Assembly (NCBI GenBank): GCA_016868195.1
Contig: VGHQ01000003.1
Location: forward strand, 62,001 to 126,000
Length of the DNA stretch: 64,000 nt
DNA from: Betaproteobacteria bacterium
GTDB lineage: Bacteria > Pseudomonadota > Gammaproteobacteria > Burkholderiales > Methylophilaceae
Reading direction: 5' to 3'
Shown here: in pieces, positions 10,577-19,070 of the stretch
Numbering within the stretch: position 1 is the stretch's first letter
Layout of the letters: the number at the start of each line of letters is the position of its first letter
The notes under the pieces: generated by a model
What the model was told of the DNA's origin: nothing
Seen by the model: only the letters and a program-made list of their open reading frames with translations
The model's database searches: none
Position numbers and translations under genes: made by a program

Positions 10577-12324
10577 ATCGTTTCTTTAGGCTCTACTTTA
10601 TCGAGCTGTGGTACTGTATTAGCCAACTTATCATCTCGAGGAATATTTAGTATTTTCATGACATCTGTCATCACATTACTAAATACGGGAGCTGCAACAG
10701 CGCTACCAAAATGACTTCCAACAGTTGGCTCATCAATCATAATTGCCATAATGATTCTTGGATTTGTCGCAGGAATTAATCCTACAAATGAACCTATATT
10801 CTTATTTTTTTCGTATTTTCCATTCATTAATTTTTCTGCTGTCCCAGTTTTACCAGCTACTCTGTAGCCTTTGACTTTCGCATTACCTCCTGTGCCATCT
10901 TCAATTACACCTTCCATCATTTCGACCATGGTTTTGACTGTTTCTTTCTTAAATACTTTTGTTCCCATGACTGGTTCATTTCGTTTGTACAATGTAATAG
11001 GTTTTAATTCGCCATCATTAGCAAAAACTGTGTATGACTGAGCCAATTGAAGTAAGGTTAAATTAATACCGCCGTAACCATAAGAAACTGTGGCTTGGCC
11101 TACCATTCCCCAATTTTTATAATTTCTTAAAACACCGCCCACTTCACCAGGGAATCCTACGTTCGTTCTCATACCAAAACCAACTTTGTTCAATGTGCCC
11201 CAAAGATTTTTTGGGTCTTGCATAAGACCAATTCGAGCAGCGCCCACATTTGATGACTTTGCAATAACTTCAGAAACTGTCATTGAGAGTCGTCCCGGCT
11301 CGGCGTGTGCGTCATGAATAGTAAAAGATCCAATCTTCATAAATCCTGCTGACGTATCAATATTCTGAGTGGGTTGAACTAATCCACTATCCAATGCTGC
11401 TGAGACAACAAAAGGTTTCATAGTAGATCCTGGCTCAAAAACATCTGTCACAGCTCTATTTCTTGTTGGCCCATTTCCAGCATTTAAATTATTTGGGTTA
11501 TAAGTAGGTAAATTAGCTAGTGCTAAAATTTCACCTGTTTTAGCGTCGATGACAATAGCTGATCCTGCTTGCGCTTTATGCTCTTCAATCGATTTTGCTA
11601 ATTCTCTATAAGTTAAATATTGAATTCTTCGATCAATAGATAAAGTTACGTCATTACCCTCTTGAGGTAATTTAATATCATCAATATCATCAACAAAACG
11701 ACCAAGCTTGTCTTTTAGAACTTTTCTTCGGCCTGCAACGCCTGAAAGTGATCTGTTTTGTGCTTTTTCAATTCCTTCCATACCCACATTTTCCATGCTC
11801 GTTAAACCTACTAGATTAGCTGTCACTTCAGCAGCAGGATAGAATCTTTGGAAGTCATTTTCAAAACTTATACCAGGAATTTTTAACGCTTTAAGTTGGT
11901 CTGCATCGCTAGGTGGGACACGTCTTTTAAGATATACATTTTCCTTGGTGCTATTAAATATTTTGTCATCAACTTCATTGCTGCTGAGCTTAAGAATAGT
12001 TTCCAATTGAGTTCTTTGCTCTTTAGTCATTTTCACTTTTGCAATTTTTGGATTAGCATTGACTGAGAAAACAGGTGTACTGAGCGCTAAAATATTGCCA
12101 TGTCTATCTGTAATTTTTCCACGATTAGCGGCAAGAGAAAGGATGCGATTACTCGTTGCAGTCGCTTTTTCTTGTAAGAAATTTTTATTCAAGCCTTGCA
12201 AATATAAAGCTCGGACAATAAGCGTTAAGAATCCTGCTAAAAATAAAATCAATATCCATCTTCGTCGAATGCCTGATAATTCGAAGAATGTTTTTTCAAC
12301 TTTATTATTAATAAATAAACTCAA
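10573..12324 (-). CDS. ftsI: Septal transpeptidase, penicillin-binding protein 3
   Basis: Class B penicillin-binding protein that cross-links septal peptidoglycan together with FtsW. The 583-residue protein has a short cytoplasmic tail, one membrane anchor at about residues 23-42, a pedestal domain containing the RGKITDRHGNILA block, and the transpeptidase domain with the three active-site motifs STMK (300-303), SSN (357-359) and KTGT (492-495). It overlaps ftsL by 4 bp upstream and murE by 4 bp downstream. Nothing is missing or unusual. Confidence 0.97.
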   Translation of the reverse strand: MSLFINNKVEKTFFELSGIRRRWILILFLAGFLTLIVRALYLQGLNKNFLQEKATATSNRILSLAANRGKITDRHGNILALSTPVFSVNANPKIAKVKMTKEQRTQLETILKLSSNEVDDKIFNSTKENVYLKRRVPPSDADQLKALKIPGISFENDFQRFYPAAEVTANLVGLTSMENVGMEGIEKAQNRSLSGVAGRRKVLKDKLGRFVDDIDDIKLPQEGNDVTLSIDRRIQYLTYRELAKSIEEHKAQAGSAIVIDAKTGEILALANLPTYNPNNLNAGNGPTRNRAVTDVFEPGSTMKPFVVSAALDSGLVQPTQNIDTSAGFMKIGSFTIHDAHAEPGRLSMTVSEVIAKSSNVGAARIGLMQDPKNLWGTLNKVGFGMRTNVGFPGEVGGVLRNYKNWGMVGQATVSYGYGGINLTLLQLAQSYTVFANDGELKPITLYKRNEPVMGTKVFKKETVKTMVEMMEGVIEDGTGGNAKVKGYRVAGKTGTAEKLMNGKYEKNKNIGSFVGLIPATNPRIIMAIMIDEPTVGSHFGSAVAAPVFSNVMTDVMKILNIPRDDKLANTVPQLDKVEPKETI

Positions 12325-12584
12325 TGCTGATCCAACATAATTATTTTTTTAGGACCTGGCTCTTTCATCTTTAATGATTTTTTTGCAATTTCATCTATCT
12401 TTGAATGCATGGATAAAGTGCTCTGCTCTAATTGCAACTGGCTATATTCCAAATCAAGTTGACGACCAATGTCTTTTTGATGCTCATTCTCAGAAAACAA
12501 TTTTCGATATTGATGCTCGGCATTAACTTTAGCGAGCGCCATGATGAGTATGACAAAATACAAAATGAAATTTGTTCTAGTCAT
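12321..12584 (-). CDS. ftsL: Cell division protein FtsL
   Basis: Small bitopic divisome protein that bridges FtsQ/FtsB to FtsW/FtsI. The 87-residue protein has an N-terminal membrane segment at about residues 6-19, then a periplasmic coiled-coil-like helix rich in Glu, Gln and Leu (about 25-70). Sequence identity within this family is always low, so the call rests on size, topology and position exactly between rsmH and ftsI. Its start abuts the rsmH stop, and it overlaps ftsI by 4 bp. Confidence 0.9.
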   Translation of the reverse strand: MTRTNFILYFVILIMALAKVNAEHQYRKLFSENEHQKDIGRQLDLEYSQLQLEQSTLSMHSKIDEIAKKSLKMKEPGPKKIIMLDQH

Positions 12585-13535
12585 TTAATAGGCCGTCCTC
12601 TCAGCAATGCGCATGATGCCGCTTCTCGACCTTGGGTTATATTTCACTTCTTCTTCACTTGGTCTAATAGGTTTTGTCACAATATTTAATCGAGGCTTCG
12701 GTAAATCTTCACTTCTAATTGGAAAATTAGAGGGCAATGTATCTCTATTTCTTTCATCATTAATAAACTGCTTCACAATTCTGTCTTCAAGCGAGTGAAA
12801 ACTAATCACCACCATCATGCCGCCTGTTTTTAGTCGCTCTAAAATTTTAGGCAACACTTCTTGTAATTCTTCTAGTTCCCGATTGACATAGATCCTCAAT
12901 GCCTGAAATGTTCTTGTGGCAGGATCTTGTCCAACTTCTTTTTTGGGCATATGCTCTGCTACAATTTTTGCGAGCTGTTTTGTCGTTTCAATCGAACCTA
13001 CCTCTTTGCGCTCTTTTATAATTGCAGCCGAAATTCTTCTTGCGAATTTTTCTTCGCCATATTCTTTTAAAATTTTTTCTAATTCTTTTTGTTCAATATT
13101 TTTTAAAACCTCGGCGGCAGTAATGCCTTTCGTTTGATCCATTCGCATATCTAAATAAGCATCAAATCTAAAACTAAATCCACGATCGCCTTCATCAATT
13201 TGTGGCGATGAGATTCCCAAATCAAGAAGCACACCATCTACTTTCGAAATACCTTTTGCTTCTAACACTTCATCGATCTCAGAAAAATGTGCGTGAACGA
13301 TTTTAAATCTCGCATCTTTAATTTTTAAACCTTCCTCATACGCAGTTTTATCTCGATCGATCGCGATTAGCCTGCCTTCCTGATTTAACTTTTCTAAAAT
13401 TAATTTGCTGTGACCACCCCGCCCAAAGGTGCAATCCACATAGACGCCATCTTTCTTTAAAACTAAATACTCAACCGCTTCATGTAAAAGAACAGTAATG
13501 TGCTCATGATTTGAATTAGATTGGGCTTGATTCAT
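12585..13535 (-). CDS. rsmH: 16S rRNA (cytosine(1402)-N4)-methyltransferase
   Basis: Methylates N4 of C1402 in the decoding centre of 16S rRNA using SAM; its partner RsmI (2'-O of the same base) is also in this window at 16923-17765. The 316-residue protein has HITVLLHEAVEYL at the N-terminus, the SAM loop DCTFGRGGHS, the insertion-domain block DLGISSPQID, and the C-terminal ISFHSLEDRIVKQF and NPRSRSGIMRIAER motifs. It is the second gene of the dcw operon, 24 bp after mraZ. Confidence 0.97.
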   Translation of the reverse strand: MNQAQSNSNHEHITVLLHEAVEYLVLKKDGVYVDCTFGRGGHSKLILEKLNQEGRLIAIDRDKTAYEEGLKIKDARFKIVHAHFSEIDEVLEAKGISKVDGVLLDLGISSPQIDEGDRGFSFRFDAYLDMRMDQTKGITAAEVLKNIEQKELEKILKEYGEEKFARRISAAIIKERKEVGSIETTKQLAKIVAEHMPKKEVGQDPATRTFQALRIYVNRELEELQEVLPKILERLKTGGMMVVISFHSLEDRIVKQFINDERNRDTLPSNFPIRSEDLPKPRLNIVTKPIRPSEEEVKYNPRSRSGIMRIAERTAY

Positions 13536-13559
13536 GAATCATTAAATTAATTAGAATCA

Positions 13560-14006
13560 TTAAAGGGAGAATCCTTCGAGCTCAATCGGCATACTTGAAG
13601 CGTCTTGTTGTGTAGCATTTTGCATTTGTTGATTCCAAGCTTCTTTATCCCAAAGTTCAAAATGGCTACCTTGACCCACTAACATCACTTGTTTGTCTAT
13701 GCTTGCAAATTCTCTTAATACCTGAGAAAGAAGCAATCGACCTGCTGTATCAAGCGATATGTCTTCTGCATACCCTACAAGCAGTCTTTGCAAAGCACTC
13801 GATTTTTTATCAAAGCTCGAAAGTGCCATAATTTTTGACTGGATAGGCTCCCAGGCTATTTGGGGATAAATCAACAAACATCCATGGGGGTGTGCTGTGA
13901 TAACTAAGTCGCCTGAAGATTGAACGAGCAAAATCTCGCGATGCTTTGTAGGCATTGCAATTCTACCCTTAGCATCAATATTCAAGAGATTAGCGCCTCT
14001 AAACAT
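13560..14006 (-). CDS. mraZ: Transcriptional regulator MraZ of the dcw operon
   Basis: AbrB-fold DNA-binding protein that represses its own dcw operon. From the ATG at 14004-14006 it is 148 residues and begins MFRGANLLNIDAKGRIAMP, the canonical family start. An in-frame TTG seven codons upstream is possible but less likely, because GGGTCGGGAATT just before the ATG offers a ribosome site. Two copies of the SpoVT/AbrB-like half are visible: the DAKGRIAMPTKHRE block and, later, LDTAGRLLLSQVLREFA. Three MraZ-type boxes lie ~70 bp upstream, consistent with autoregulation. Confidence 0.95.
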   Translation of the reverse strand: MFRGANLLNIDAKGRIAMPTKHREILLVQSSGDLVITAHPHGCLLIYPQIAWEPIQSKIMALSSFDKKSSALQRLLVGYAEDISLDTAGRLLLSQVLREFASIDKQVMLVGQGSHFELWDKEAWNQQMQNATQQDASSMPIELEGFSL

Positions 14007-14078
14007 AATTCCCGACCCATTGTTCAATTCAAAAAAAGTGGGAAATTACTAAATACCCTTAGTTCTACTTAGAAATTT

Positions 14079-14103
14079 CCCACAAAAAACCACTTTTTTC
14101 CAC
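14079..14103 (-). promoter_or_regulatory. MraZ operator: three GTGG boxes at 10-bp spacing
   Basis: Read on the minus strand, three GTGG cores lie exactly 10 bp apart (plus-strand CCAC at 80-83, 90-93 and 100-103 of the 14000s), separated by runs of A or T. MraZ is known to bind short TGG-rich direct repeats spaced by one helical turn upstream of its own gene, so these are very probably its operator. The box nearest mraZ is GTGGGAAATT. The same 10-mer appears in opposite orientation at 14038-14047, giving an inverted pair around the likely promoter. Confidence 0.75.
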
Positions 14104-14122
14104 TAATAGCACTATAGATAAT

Positions 14123-14149
14123 AAAAAAGAGCTGTGCAAGCTCTTTTTT
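14123..14149 (-). terminator. Rho-independent terminator after rnpB
   Basis: A perfect 11-bp stem (AAAAAAGAGCT / AGCTCTTTTTT) with a 5-base loop GTGCA. Read on the minus strand it ends in a T-run, so it should end the rnpB transcript before the MraZ operator. The A-tract on the other side makes it potentially bidirectional. Confidence 0.8.
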
Positions 14150-14211
14150 GGAGAGTTTTTTCATATACAACAAGGGTTTGGAGGGGTAAAACTAGGGGTT
14201 TTTAAAAAAGT

Positions 14212-14500
14212 TGAAGCCAACCGATAAGCCGGGTTCTGTCGTGGACAGTCATTCATCTAGGCACATGATTACTCATGCACTCAAGCAGTCTACCCGGTAG
14301 CAACACGAGCCGTGCTATTACTACCCTATTTGACTTTGCTCCGAGTGGAGGTTACCGCGTTTCACCGTAACTAAATACGCTCGTCTCTGTGGCCCTATTC
14401 CTCGTTTCGCAACGTACGGCCGTTAGCCGTCACTCCGCTCTATGGAGCCCGGACTTTCCTCTCCTTGAGTTAACAAGCAGCGACTGTCTAGTCAGCTTCA
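14212..14500 (-). ncRNA. rnpB: RNase P RNA, bacterial type A
   Basis: Catalytic RNA of RNase P, which trims the 5' ends of tRNA precursors. On the minus strand the 5' end is GAAGCTGACTAGACAGTCGC. The universally conserved core is present, including GAAACGAGGAATAGGGCCAC, ACAGAGACGAG and GGTGAAACGCGGTAACCTCC. The 3' end is AACCCGGCTTATCGGTTGGC, the usual P1/P4 region with the site pairing to tRNA CCA ends. At about 289 nt it is clearly shorter than typical proteobacterial copies (roughly 340-380 nt), so some peripheral helices must be reduced. The ends are placed by motif and could be off by a few bases. Confidence 0.95.
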
Positions 14501-14505
14501 TAAAG

Positions 14506-14511
14506 ATTTTA
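14506..14511 (-). promoter_or_regulatory. Probable rnpB -10 box
   Basis: TAAAAT on the minus strand, five bases before the probable first base of rnpB (14500). No convincing -35 hexamer lies at 16-18 bp. The rest of 14501-14629, between rnpB and umuC, is A/T-rich and shows no gene or clear terminator. Confidence 0.4.
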
Positions 14512-14629
14512 ACATATCTCAAAAATGAGCTTTTTTTACTATCAAAAGTTTATAAATTCTCTCTATAAATTGAGTGTTTTGAATTCATTAATCAACTGGA
14601 AAAAAGATCTTGGTTAGTTTTTCTCTAAT

Positions 14630-15886
14630 TTAATTCGCAATTATTAACTGATCCCAATTTGTCGTGTAATTTCTCGATTTGAATTGAGCTTTCATTTCCC
14701 ATTCTTTTATAACACCTTCACTACCTAACTTTAATTTACCTTTCCATCTTTGATTGATGGTATCCATAATTTTCATGCGTGAATGAGAAATTGTGTTGTT
14801 AAATAAATTACCTTGCATTTTATATTTAGAGGTTAAATTACAAAGCGTGATGCCTGCTTTTTGATAATCAAAACCGTCACGATAAATGTAATCCAATCCC
14901 AATAAAGCAGCATTAGTTAATACCATGGAATCATCACTTGGTTGAAATAATGGAATATTGAGTCCGTTCGCATATTGTTTCTTATCATCATGCGGGCTTG
15001 TTCTGATGTAAACATATAAAGATGACGCAACTGAATCTTGTTTTCGCATTCTTTCAGCTGCACGACTGGTATATGAAGTAATAGCTTCTATAAGCTCTTG
15101 TTTATTATTCACCCGTCTACCGAAGGAACGAGATACCATAATTTCTTTATTAGGCTCTTCCGCATCTTTTAATTCTATACACATCACATCATTTAATTCA
15201 CGTACTGTTTTTTCAAGGACGATACTAAATTGTTGGCGTATATAGTCGGGATCTGCAAGTTTCAAATCTAGAACAGAAATAATACCGAGTTGATTAAGTT
15301 TAAGCGCTAATGATCTTCCAACACCCCACACTTCATTTACTGGAATATGACTCATCCAGGTTTCAAGCGTATCTTTATCCATGATATTTAAATTACATAC
15401 GCCTTTAAATGAAGAATTTTTCTTTGCAATATGATTGGCTAACTTAGATAAAGTTTTAGTAGATCCTATGCCTATAGATACAGGAAGTCCTGTCCATTGT
15501 TTTATCTTAGTTTTAATTTGCTGACTATATTGAATAAGATCTTTGGACTTGAATGATGTTAAATCTAAAAATGACTCATCTATAGAATAAACTTCTTGAT
15601 CTGGACTAAATTTAGAAAGCAATGTCATCACACGATGACTCATATCTAAATACAAAGTGTAATTGGATGAGAGTGCTATGACATTTTCTTGCTTAGCAAA
15701 CTCTTTAAACTTAAACCAAGGTGTTCCCATTTTAATACCAAGTGCTTTAGCTTCATTTGAACGAGAAATAGCACATCCATCATTGTTACTTAACACCACC
15801 ACGGGTTTATTTTCCAGCTTAGGGTTAAATACTCTTTCACAGCTGACATAGAAGTTATTAACATCAATGATGGCGATCGACTTCAT
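14630..15886 (-). CDS. umuC: Translesion DNA polymerase V catalytic subunit, UmuC family
   Basis: Y-family polymerase that copies past DNA lesions when bound to processed UmuD. The 418-residue protein has the metal-binding Asp in [17 protein letters not shown] (D8), the [10 protein letters not shown] motif with catalytic D103-E104, and the [12 protein letters not shown] block. Its length matches UmuC (~420) rather than DinB (~350), and the C-terminus retains the UmuC extension. It lies only 9 bp after pyrC, so it is probably read with rsmI-pyrC. No LexA-type palindrome is visible before it. The UmuD-like partner is ~31 kb away (47082-47684), which is unusual. Confidence 0.93.
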   Translation of the reverse strand: MKSIAIIDVNNFYVSCERVFNPKLENKPVVVLSNNDGCAISRSNEAKALGIKMGTPWFKFKEFAKQENVIALSSNYTLYLDMSHRVMTLLSKFSPDQEVYSIDESFLDLTSFKSKDLIQYSQQIKTKIKQWTGLPVSIGIGSTKTLSKLANHIAKKNSSFKGVCNLNIMDKDTLETWMSHIPVNEVWGVGRSLALKLNQLGIISVLDLKLADPDYIRQQFSIVLEKTVRELNDVMCIELKDAEEPNKEIMVSRSFGRRVNNKQELIEAITSYTSRAAERMRKQDSVASSLYVYIRTSPHDDKKQYANGLNIPLFQPSDDSMVLTNAALLGLDYIYRDGFDYQKAGITLCNLTSKYKMQGNLFNNTISHSRMKIMDTINQRWKGKLKLGSEGVIKEWEMKAQFKSRNYTTNWDQLIIAN

Positions 15887-15895
15887 AATAAAAAA

Positions 15896-16930
15896 CTATA
15901 TTACTCGCCAGGAAATTTTTCTTCCAGCATATAGCGGAATAATTGCTTCATCACCTACAGTAATTTTTTCAGGCACAGCCCACTCTTCTTTAATAAGATT
16001 GATTGATGATTTATTTCTTTCTAATCCGTAGAAATCGGCACCGTAAAAACTTGCAAAACCTTCTAATTTATCTATCGCATTGAGCTCATCAAATACTTCA
16101 GCATAAAGCTCAATAGCGCTTGCTGCAGAAAAAATACCTGCGCAACCGCAAGCATTTTCTTTTGTCGATTTTAGGTGAGGCGCACTATCAGTGCCTAAAA
16201 AGAATTTTGGATTGCCTGATGATGCTGCGCTTAAAAGTGCTCGTCGATGCGCTTCTCTTTTTAAAATAGGTAGACAGTAATGATGTGGATTGATACCGCC
16301 TACAAATATATGATTTCTATTCAATAAAAGATGTTGTGGTGTAATCGTAGCCGCAATTTTTTTAGAGCTATTTAAAATAAAATCAGTAGAATCTTTTGTG
16401 GTGATATGTTCCAACACAATTCTCAAATTAGGAAATGTTTTATGTATTTTTAATAAATGCTGATCAATAAATACTTTTTCTCGATCAAAAATATCAATTT
16501 CTGGATCTACCACTTCACCATGTAATAAAAGGGCTACATCTAATTTTTCCATAAGCTCAAAAATATCATAACAATCATCAATATTTCTGACGCCAGAATC
16601 TGAATTGGTTGTGGCACCCGCTGGGTAATATTTAATACCTACAATTTGTTTATGTTCAGGGATCTTTTTAATTTCATCGAGTGAAGTTTTATCTGTGAGA
16701 TATAAAGTCATGAGAGGTTGAAAGTGGTTATTACTTTCCAAAGCATTTTTAATTCTAGATTCATATTGAATTGCTTGGTCTACTGTCGTGATAGGCGGTT
16801 TTAAATTAGGCATCACAAGCGCTCTCGCAAATTGCTTCGCAGTATAAGGAACGACTAAAGCCATAAGTGTATCATCTCTTAAATGCACATGAAAATCATC
16901 TGGGGTGGTAATTGTTAAAGTCTTAGTCAT
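15896..16930 (-). CDS. pyrC: Dihydroorotase (class II, PyrC type)
   Basis: Cyclises carbamoyl-aspartate to dihydroorotate in pyrimidine synthesis. The 344-residue zinc amidohydrolase has the first metal motif FHVHLRD near residue 13, the carboxylated-Lys region GIKYYPAGATTNSD (Lys at about 99), metal-binding His residues in LLLHGE and VLEHITT, and the C-terminal FLGTDSAPH motif with the metal-binding Asp. Both length and motifs fit the short E. coli-type enzyme. Its start overlaps the end of rsmI by 8 bp. Confidence 0.96.
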   Translation of the reverse strand: MTKTLTITTPDDFHVHLRDDTLMALVVPYTAKQFARALVMPNLKPPITTVDQAIQYESRIKNALESNNHFQPLMTLYLTDKTSLDEIKKIPEHKQIVGIKYYPAGATTNSDSGVRNIDDCYDIFELMEKLDVALLLHGEVVDPEIDIFDREKVFIDQHLLKIHKTFPNLRIVLEHITTKDSTDFILNSSKKIAATITPQHLLLNRNHIFVGGINPHHYCLPILKREAHRRALLSAASSGNPKFFLGTDSAPHLKSTKENACGCAGIFSAASAIELYAEVFDELNAIDKLEGFASFYGADFYGLERNKSSINLIKEEWAVPEKITVGDEAIIPLYAGRKISWRVI

Positions 16931-17765
16931 GTTTTTTTACTTTCAATGCCTCATCATATAAATAATTCTTATTAACTTTTAATATCTCAACGCCTAATTT
17001 CACTGCCACATTAGTAGGCATATGATTGAGTAATATTTTTAATATTCTATGCTGATCTTCAGTGAGCAATTCTTTTTTTTCATGGCAAATGGGAGCAACT
17101 AAAATCACAAACTCACCCTTTTGAAAATTACTATCGCTTTCAATCTTTTCTTTAACGTCTGAAATTTTACCCCGATAAATACTTTCAAATGTTTTAGTAA
17201 GTTCACGTGCCACGACAATCTCATGTTGATCTCCAAAAAAAATAGCCATATCGCTTAAGCTTCTAATGATACGGTGAGGTGCCTCATAAAAAATCATGGG
17301 ACATGATTGTATTTGAAGACTCTCGAATACTTTTATTCTTTGACTGCTAGTGGTCGGTAAAAATCCATAAAAATGAAAGCTCGTATGTTCCATCCCTGAA
17401 ACAGAATAAGCAGTTGTAAGGGCTGAGACGCCTGGAATAGGAATAATTTCAAAACCCGCTGCTGCTACCTCCTTCACAATCAAACCGCCAGGATCGCTTA
17501 TATTAGGGGTCCCTGCATCTGACACCAATGCAATATGTTTGCCGTCTTTTAAGTATTCAATGATTTTTTGTACCGACGCTTTTTCATTATGTTGATGCAC
17601 TGCAAATTGTTTTTTTTCAATAGAAAAATGGGACAAAAGACCTTGCGTATGTCTTGTATCTTCGGAAGCAATAAAGTGTACTAATTTAAAAGTTTCAAGC
17701 GCTCTATAGGTAATATCATTTAAATTGCCTATAGGGGTCGCTACTACATACAATTTTCCACTCAT
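16923..17765 (-). CDS. rsmI: 16S rRNA (cytidine(1402)-2'-O)-methyltransferase
   Basis: Adds the 2'-O-methyl group to C1402, complementing RsmH. The ATG start (second Met of MMSGKLYVVATPIGNLNDIT) gives 280 residues, the usual size; a longer TTG-started frame reaches 17825 but adds an atypical N-terminus. Tetrapyrrole-methylase-fold motifs are present: VVATPIGNL (SAM/substrate loop), ASEDTRHT, ALVSDAGTPNISDPG and PIPGVSALTTAYSVSG. It is divergent from the dolP-like gene; in enterobacteria lpoA, yraN and diaA separate these two genes but are absent here. Confidence 0.95.
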   Translation of the reverse strand: MSGKLYVVATPIGNLNDITYRALETFKLVHFIASEDTRHTQGLLSHFSIEKKQFAVHQHNEKASVQKIIEYLKDGKHIALVSDAGTPNISDPGGLIVKEVAAAGFEIIPIPGVSALTTAYSVSGMEHTSFHFYGFLPTTSSQRIKVFESLQIQSCPMIFYEAPHRIIRSLSDMAIFFGDQHEIVVARELTKTFESIYRGKISDVKEKIESDSNFQKGEFVILVAPICHEKKELLTEDQHRILKILLNHMPTNVAVKLGVEILKVNKNYLYDEALKVKKHD

Positions 17766-17842
17766 CATTAACGGCCCAATTATTTTTAAAGCATTCAAGA
17801 AAGCTCTTTTAAATCGCTCGCTCAAGACTTCTTTAAAAGAGA

Positions 17843-17848
17843 TATAAT
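17843..17848 (+). promoter_or_regulatory. Probable -10 box for the dolP-like gene
   Basis: A consensus TATAAT 48 bp before the ATG of the dolP-like gene. The -35 position (GCTCAA at 17 bp) matches poorly, so this is only a candidate. An AGAGGAAGC ribosome site precedes the ATG. Confidence 0.4.
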
Positions 17849-17896
17849 CATTTTGTCACATATCAATACTATGTTAATAAAAGTTTAGAGGAAGCT

Positions 17897-18466
17897 ATGC
17901 TTAAACATATCAAATTACTTTTTATCTCATTCATCTTATTACAACTCTTAGGATGCCCAGCTGCTATCATTGGTGGCGGTGCTATAGGCATTGATACAGC
18001 TGTTGATCGAAGAACCCCAGGTATTATTACTGAAGACACAACCATTGAATTAAAAGCATTTGCTGCTATTCAAAATTTTAAGGAGGAAGTTAGTTCAAGT
18101 GTTGTGAGTTATAACGGTCATGTACTTATTGTAGGTCAAGTGCAAAACCAAGAAGTTAAAACAAAGATCGAAAATAAGGTTAAAGAAATTACCAACGTAA
18201 AATCTGTTATTAACGAATTGACCGTGGATGCTATCGCTTCTATTTCCTCTCGTGCAGAAGATACTTTAATTACCTCTAATGTTAAAGCACGTTTAATTAA
18301 AGAAAATAAAGTGTCCCCGTTCCATGTCAAAGTAATCACAGAAAATAAAATTGTTTATCTCATGGGCATATTGACTGAGAAAGAAGCTAAAGAAGCTGAA
18401 GATATTGCCAAAAATACAAATAAAGTTACTAAAGTCGTTAAATTATTTGAATATATCAATAAATAA
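17897..18466 (+). CDS. dolP: BON-domain outer-membrane lipoprotein, DolP-like
   Basis: The 189-residue protein begins with a lipoprotein signal ending in the lipobox LLGC (Cys at about residue 20), so it should be lipid-anchored in the envelope. After the Cys come AAIIGGGAIGIDTAVDRRTPG, typical of the YraP/DolP family, then two BON domains (about 48-112 and 125-188), each with the conserved central Gly (NGHVLIVGQV, NKIVYLMGIL). DolP helps preserve outer-membrane integrity and supports BAM function in E. coli. Divergent neighbour rsmI strengthens the assignment. The role here is inferred from the family. Confidence 0.88.
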   Translation: MLKHIKLLFISFILLQLLGCPAAIIGGGAIGIDTAVDRRTPGIITEDTTIELKAFAAIQNFKEEVSSSVVSYNGHVLIVGQVQNQEVKTKIENKVKEITNVKSVINELTVDAIASISSRAEDTLITSNVKARLIKENKVSPFHVKVITENKIVYLMGILTEKEAKEAEDIAKNTNKVTKVVKLFEYINK

Positions 18467-18550
18467 ACGATTTATCTTTTAGCTTAACTTATTGAAAATA
18501 AAGAACTATTAATTAGCCTAGGCCTTACTAAATAGAGGCCTTAGCTATTA

Positions 18551-18578
18551 TTGATTTAATTGAAGATGTTGCTATAAT
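18551..18578 (+). promoter_or_regulatory. Candidate sigma-70 promoter for trxA(-rho)
   Basis: TTGATT, a 16-bp spacer and a perfect TATAAT. The predicted transcript would start near 18585, leaving a ~100-nt leader before trxA. Just upstream (18514-18540) two AGGCCT copies in a short hairpin may end the dolP transcript, but the T-run is weak. The rest of 18467-18686 shows no gene. Confidence 0.55.
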
Positions 18579-18686
18579 GGTTTCTCATAGTTTTTTCAAA
18601 ACATTCAAGTTAGTTCTTAAACCCCAAAATAAACTACCCGTAATACTAGCTAGCTTAATTACAGATTTAATCCATTAGAGGTCATC

Positions 18687-19013
18687 ATGAGTAAAAATAT
18701 TATCCATTTATCAGACGCAACATTCGAAACTGAAGTGCTTCAATCAACCGTCCCTGTTCTTGTAGACTATTGGGCAGAATGGTGTGGGCCTTGCAAAATG
18801 ATTGCGCCAATTCTTGATGAAATATGTAAAGACTACGACGGCAAATTAAAAATTGCTAAATTAAATATTGATGAAAATGCACAAACGCCGGCTAAATTTG
18901 GTATCAGAGGTATTCCTACTTTAATGATTTTTAAAAATGGTAATGTCGAAGCGACTAAAGTCGGTGCCTTATCAAAATCTCAATTAACCACATTTATTGA
19001 TAGCAACATCTAA
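18687..19013 (+). CDS. trxA: Thioredoxin 1
   Basis: General cytoplasmic dithiol reductant. The 108-residue protein has the exact thioredoxin active site WCGPC (32-36), the buried Asp in VDYWAEW, the cis-proline in RGIPTLMIF, and the usual C-terminal KSQL helix. An AGAGG ribosome site precedes the ATG. It lies 57 bp before rho, the conserved trxA-rho order of Beta- and Gammaproteobacteria. Confidence 0.98.
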   Translation: MSKNIIHLSDATFETEVLQSTVPVLVDYWAEWCGPCKMIAPILDEICKDYDGKLKIAKLNIDENAQTPAKFGIRGIPTLMIFKNGNVEATKVGALSKSQLTTFIDSNI

Positions 19014-19070
19014 AGCTAATACTCCTCCTTAAAAACCCCTCAACGTAACACTAATCGGAAACCCTCAAAT

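Noticed and set aside
14516-14540. Short CTCA-AAAA-TGAG hairpin followed by T's between umuC and rnpB
   Set aside because: Only a 4-5-bp stem, and no plus-strand gene precedes it; it is probably chance in A/T-rich DNA.
17766-17825. Longer TTG-started form of rsmI
   Set aside because: It adds 20 residues without family similarity; the ATG form starts at the conserved SGKLYVVATPIGN.
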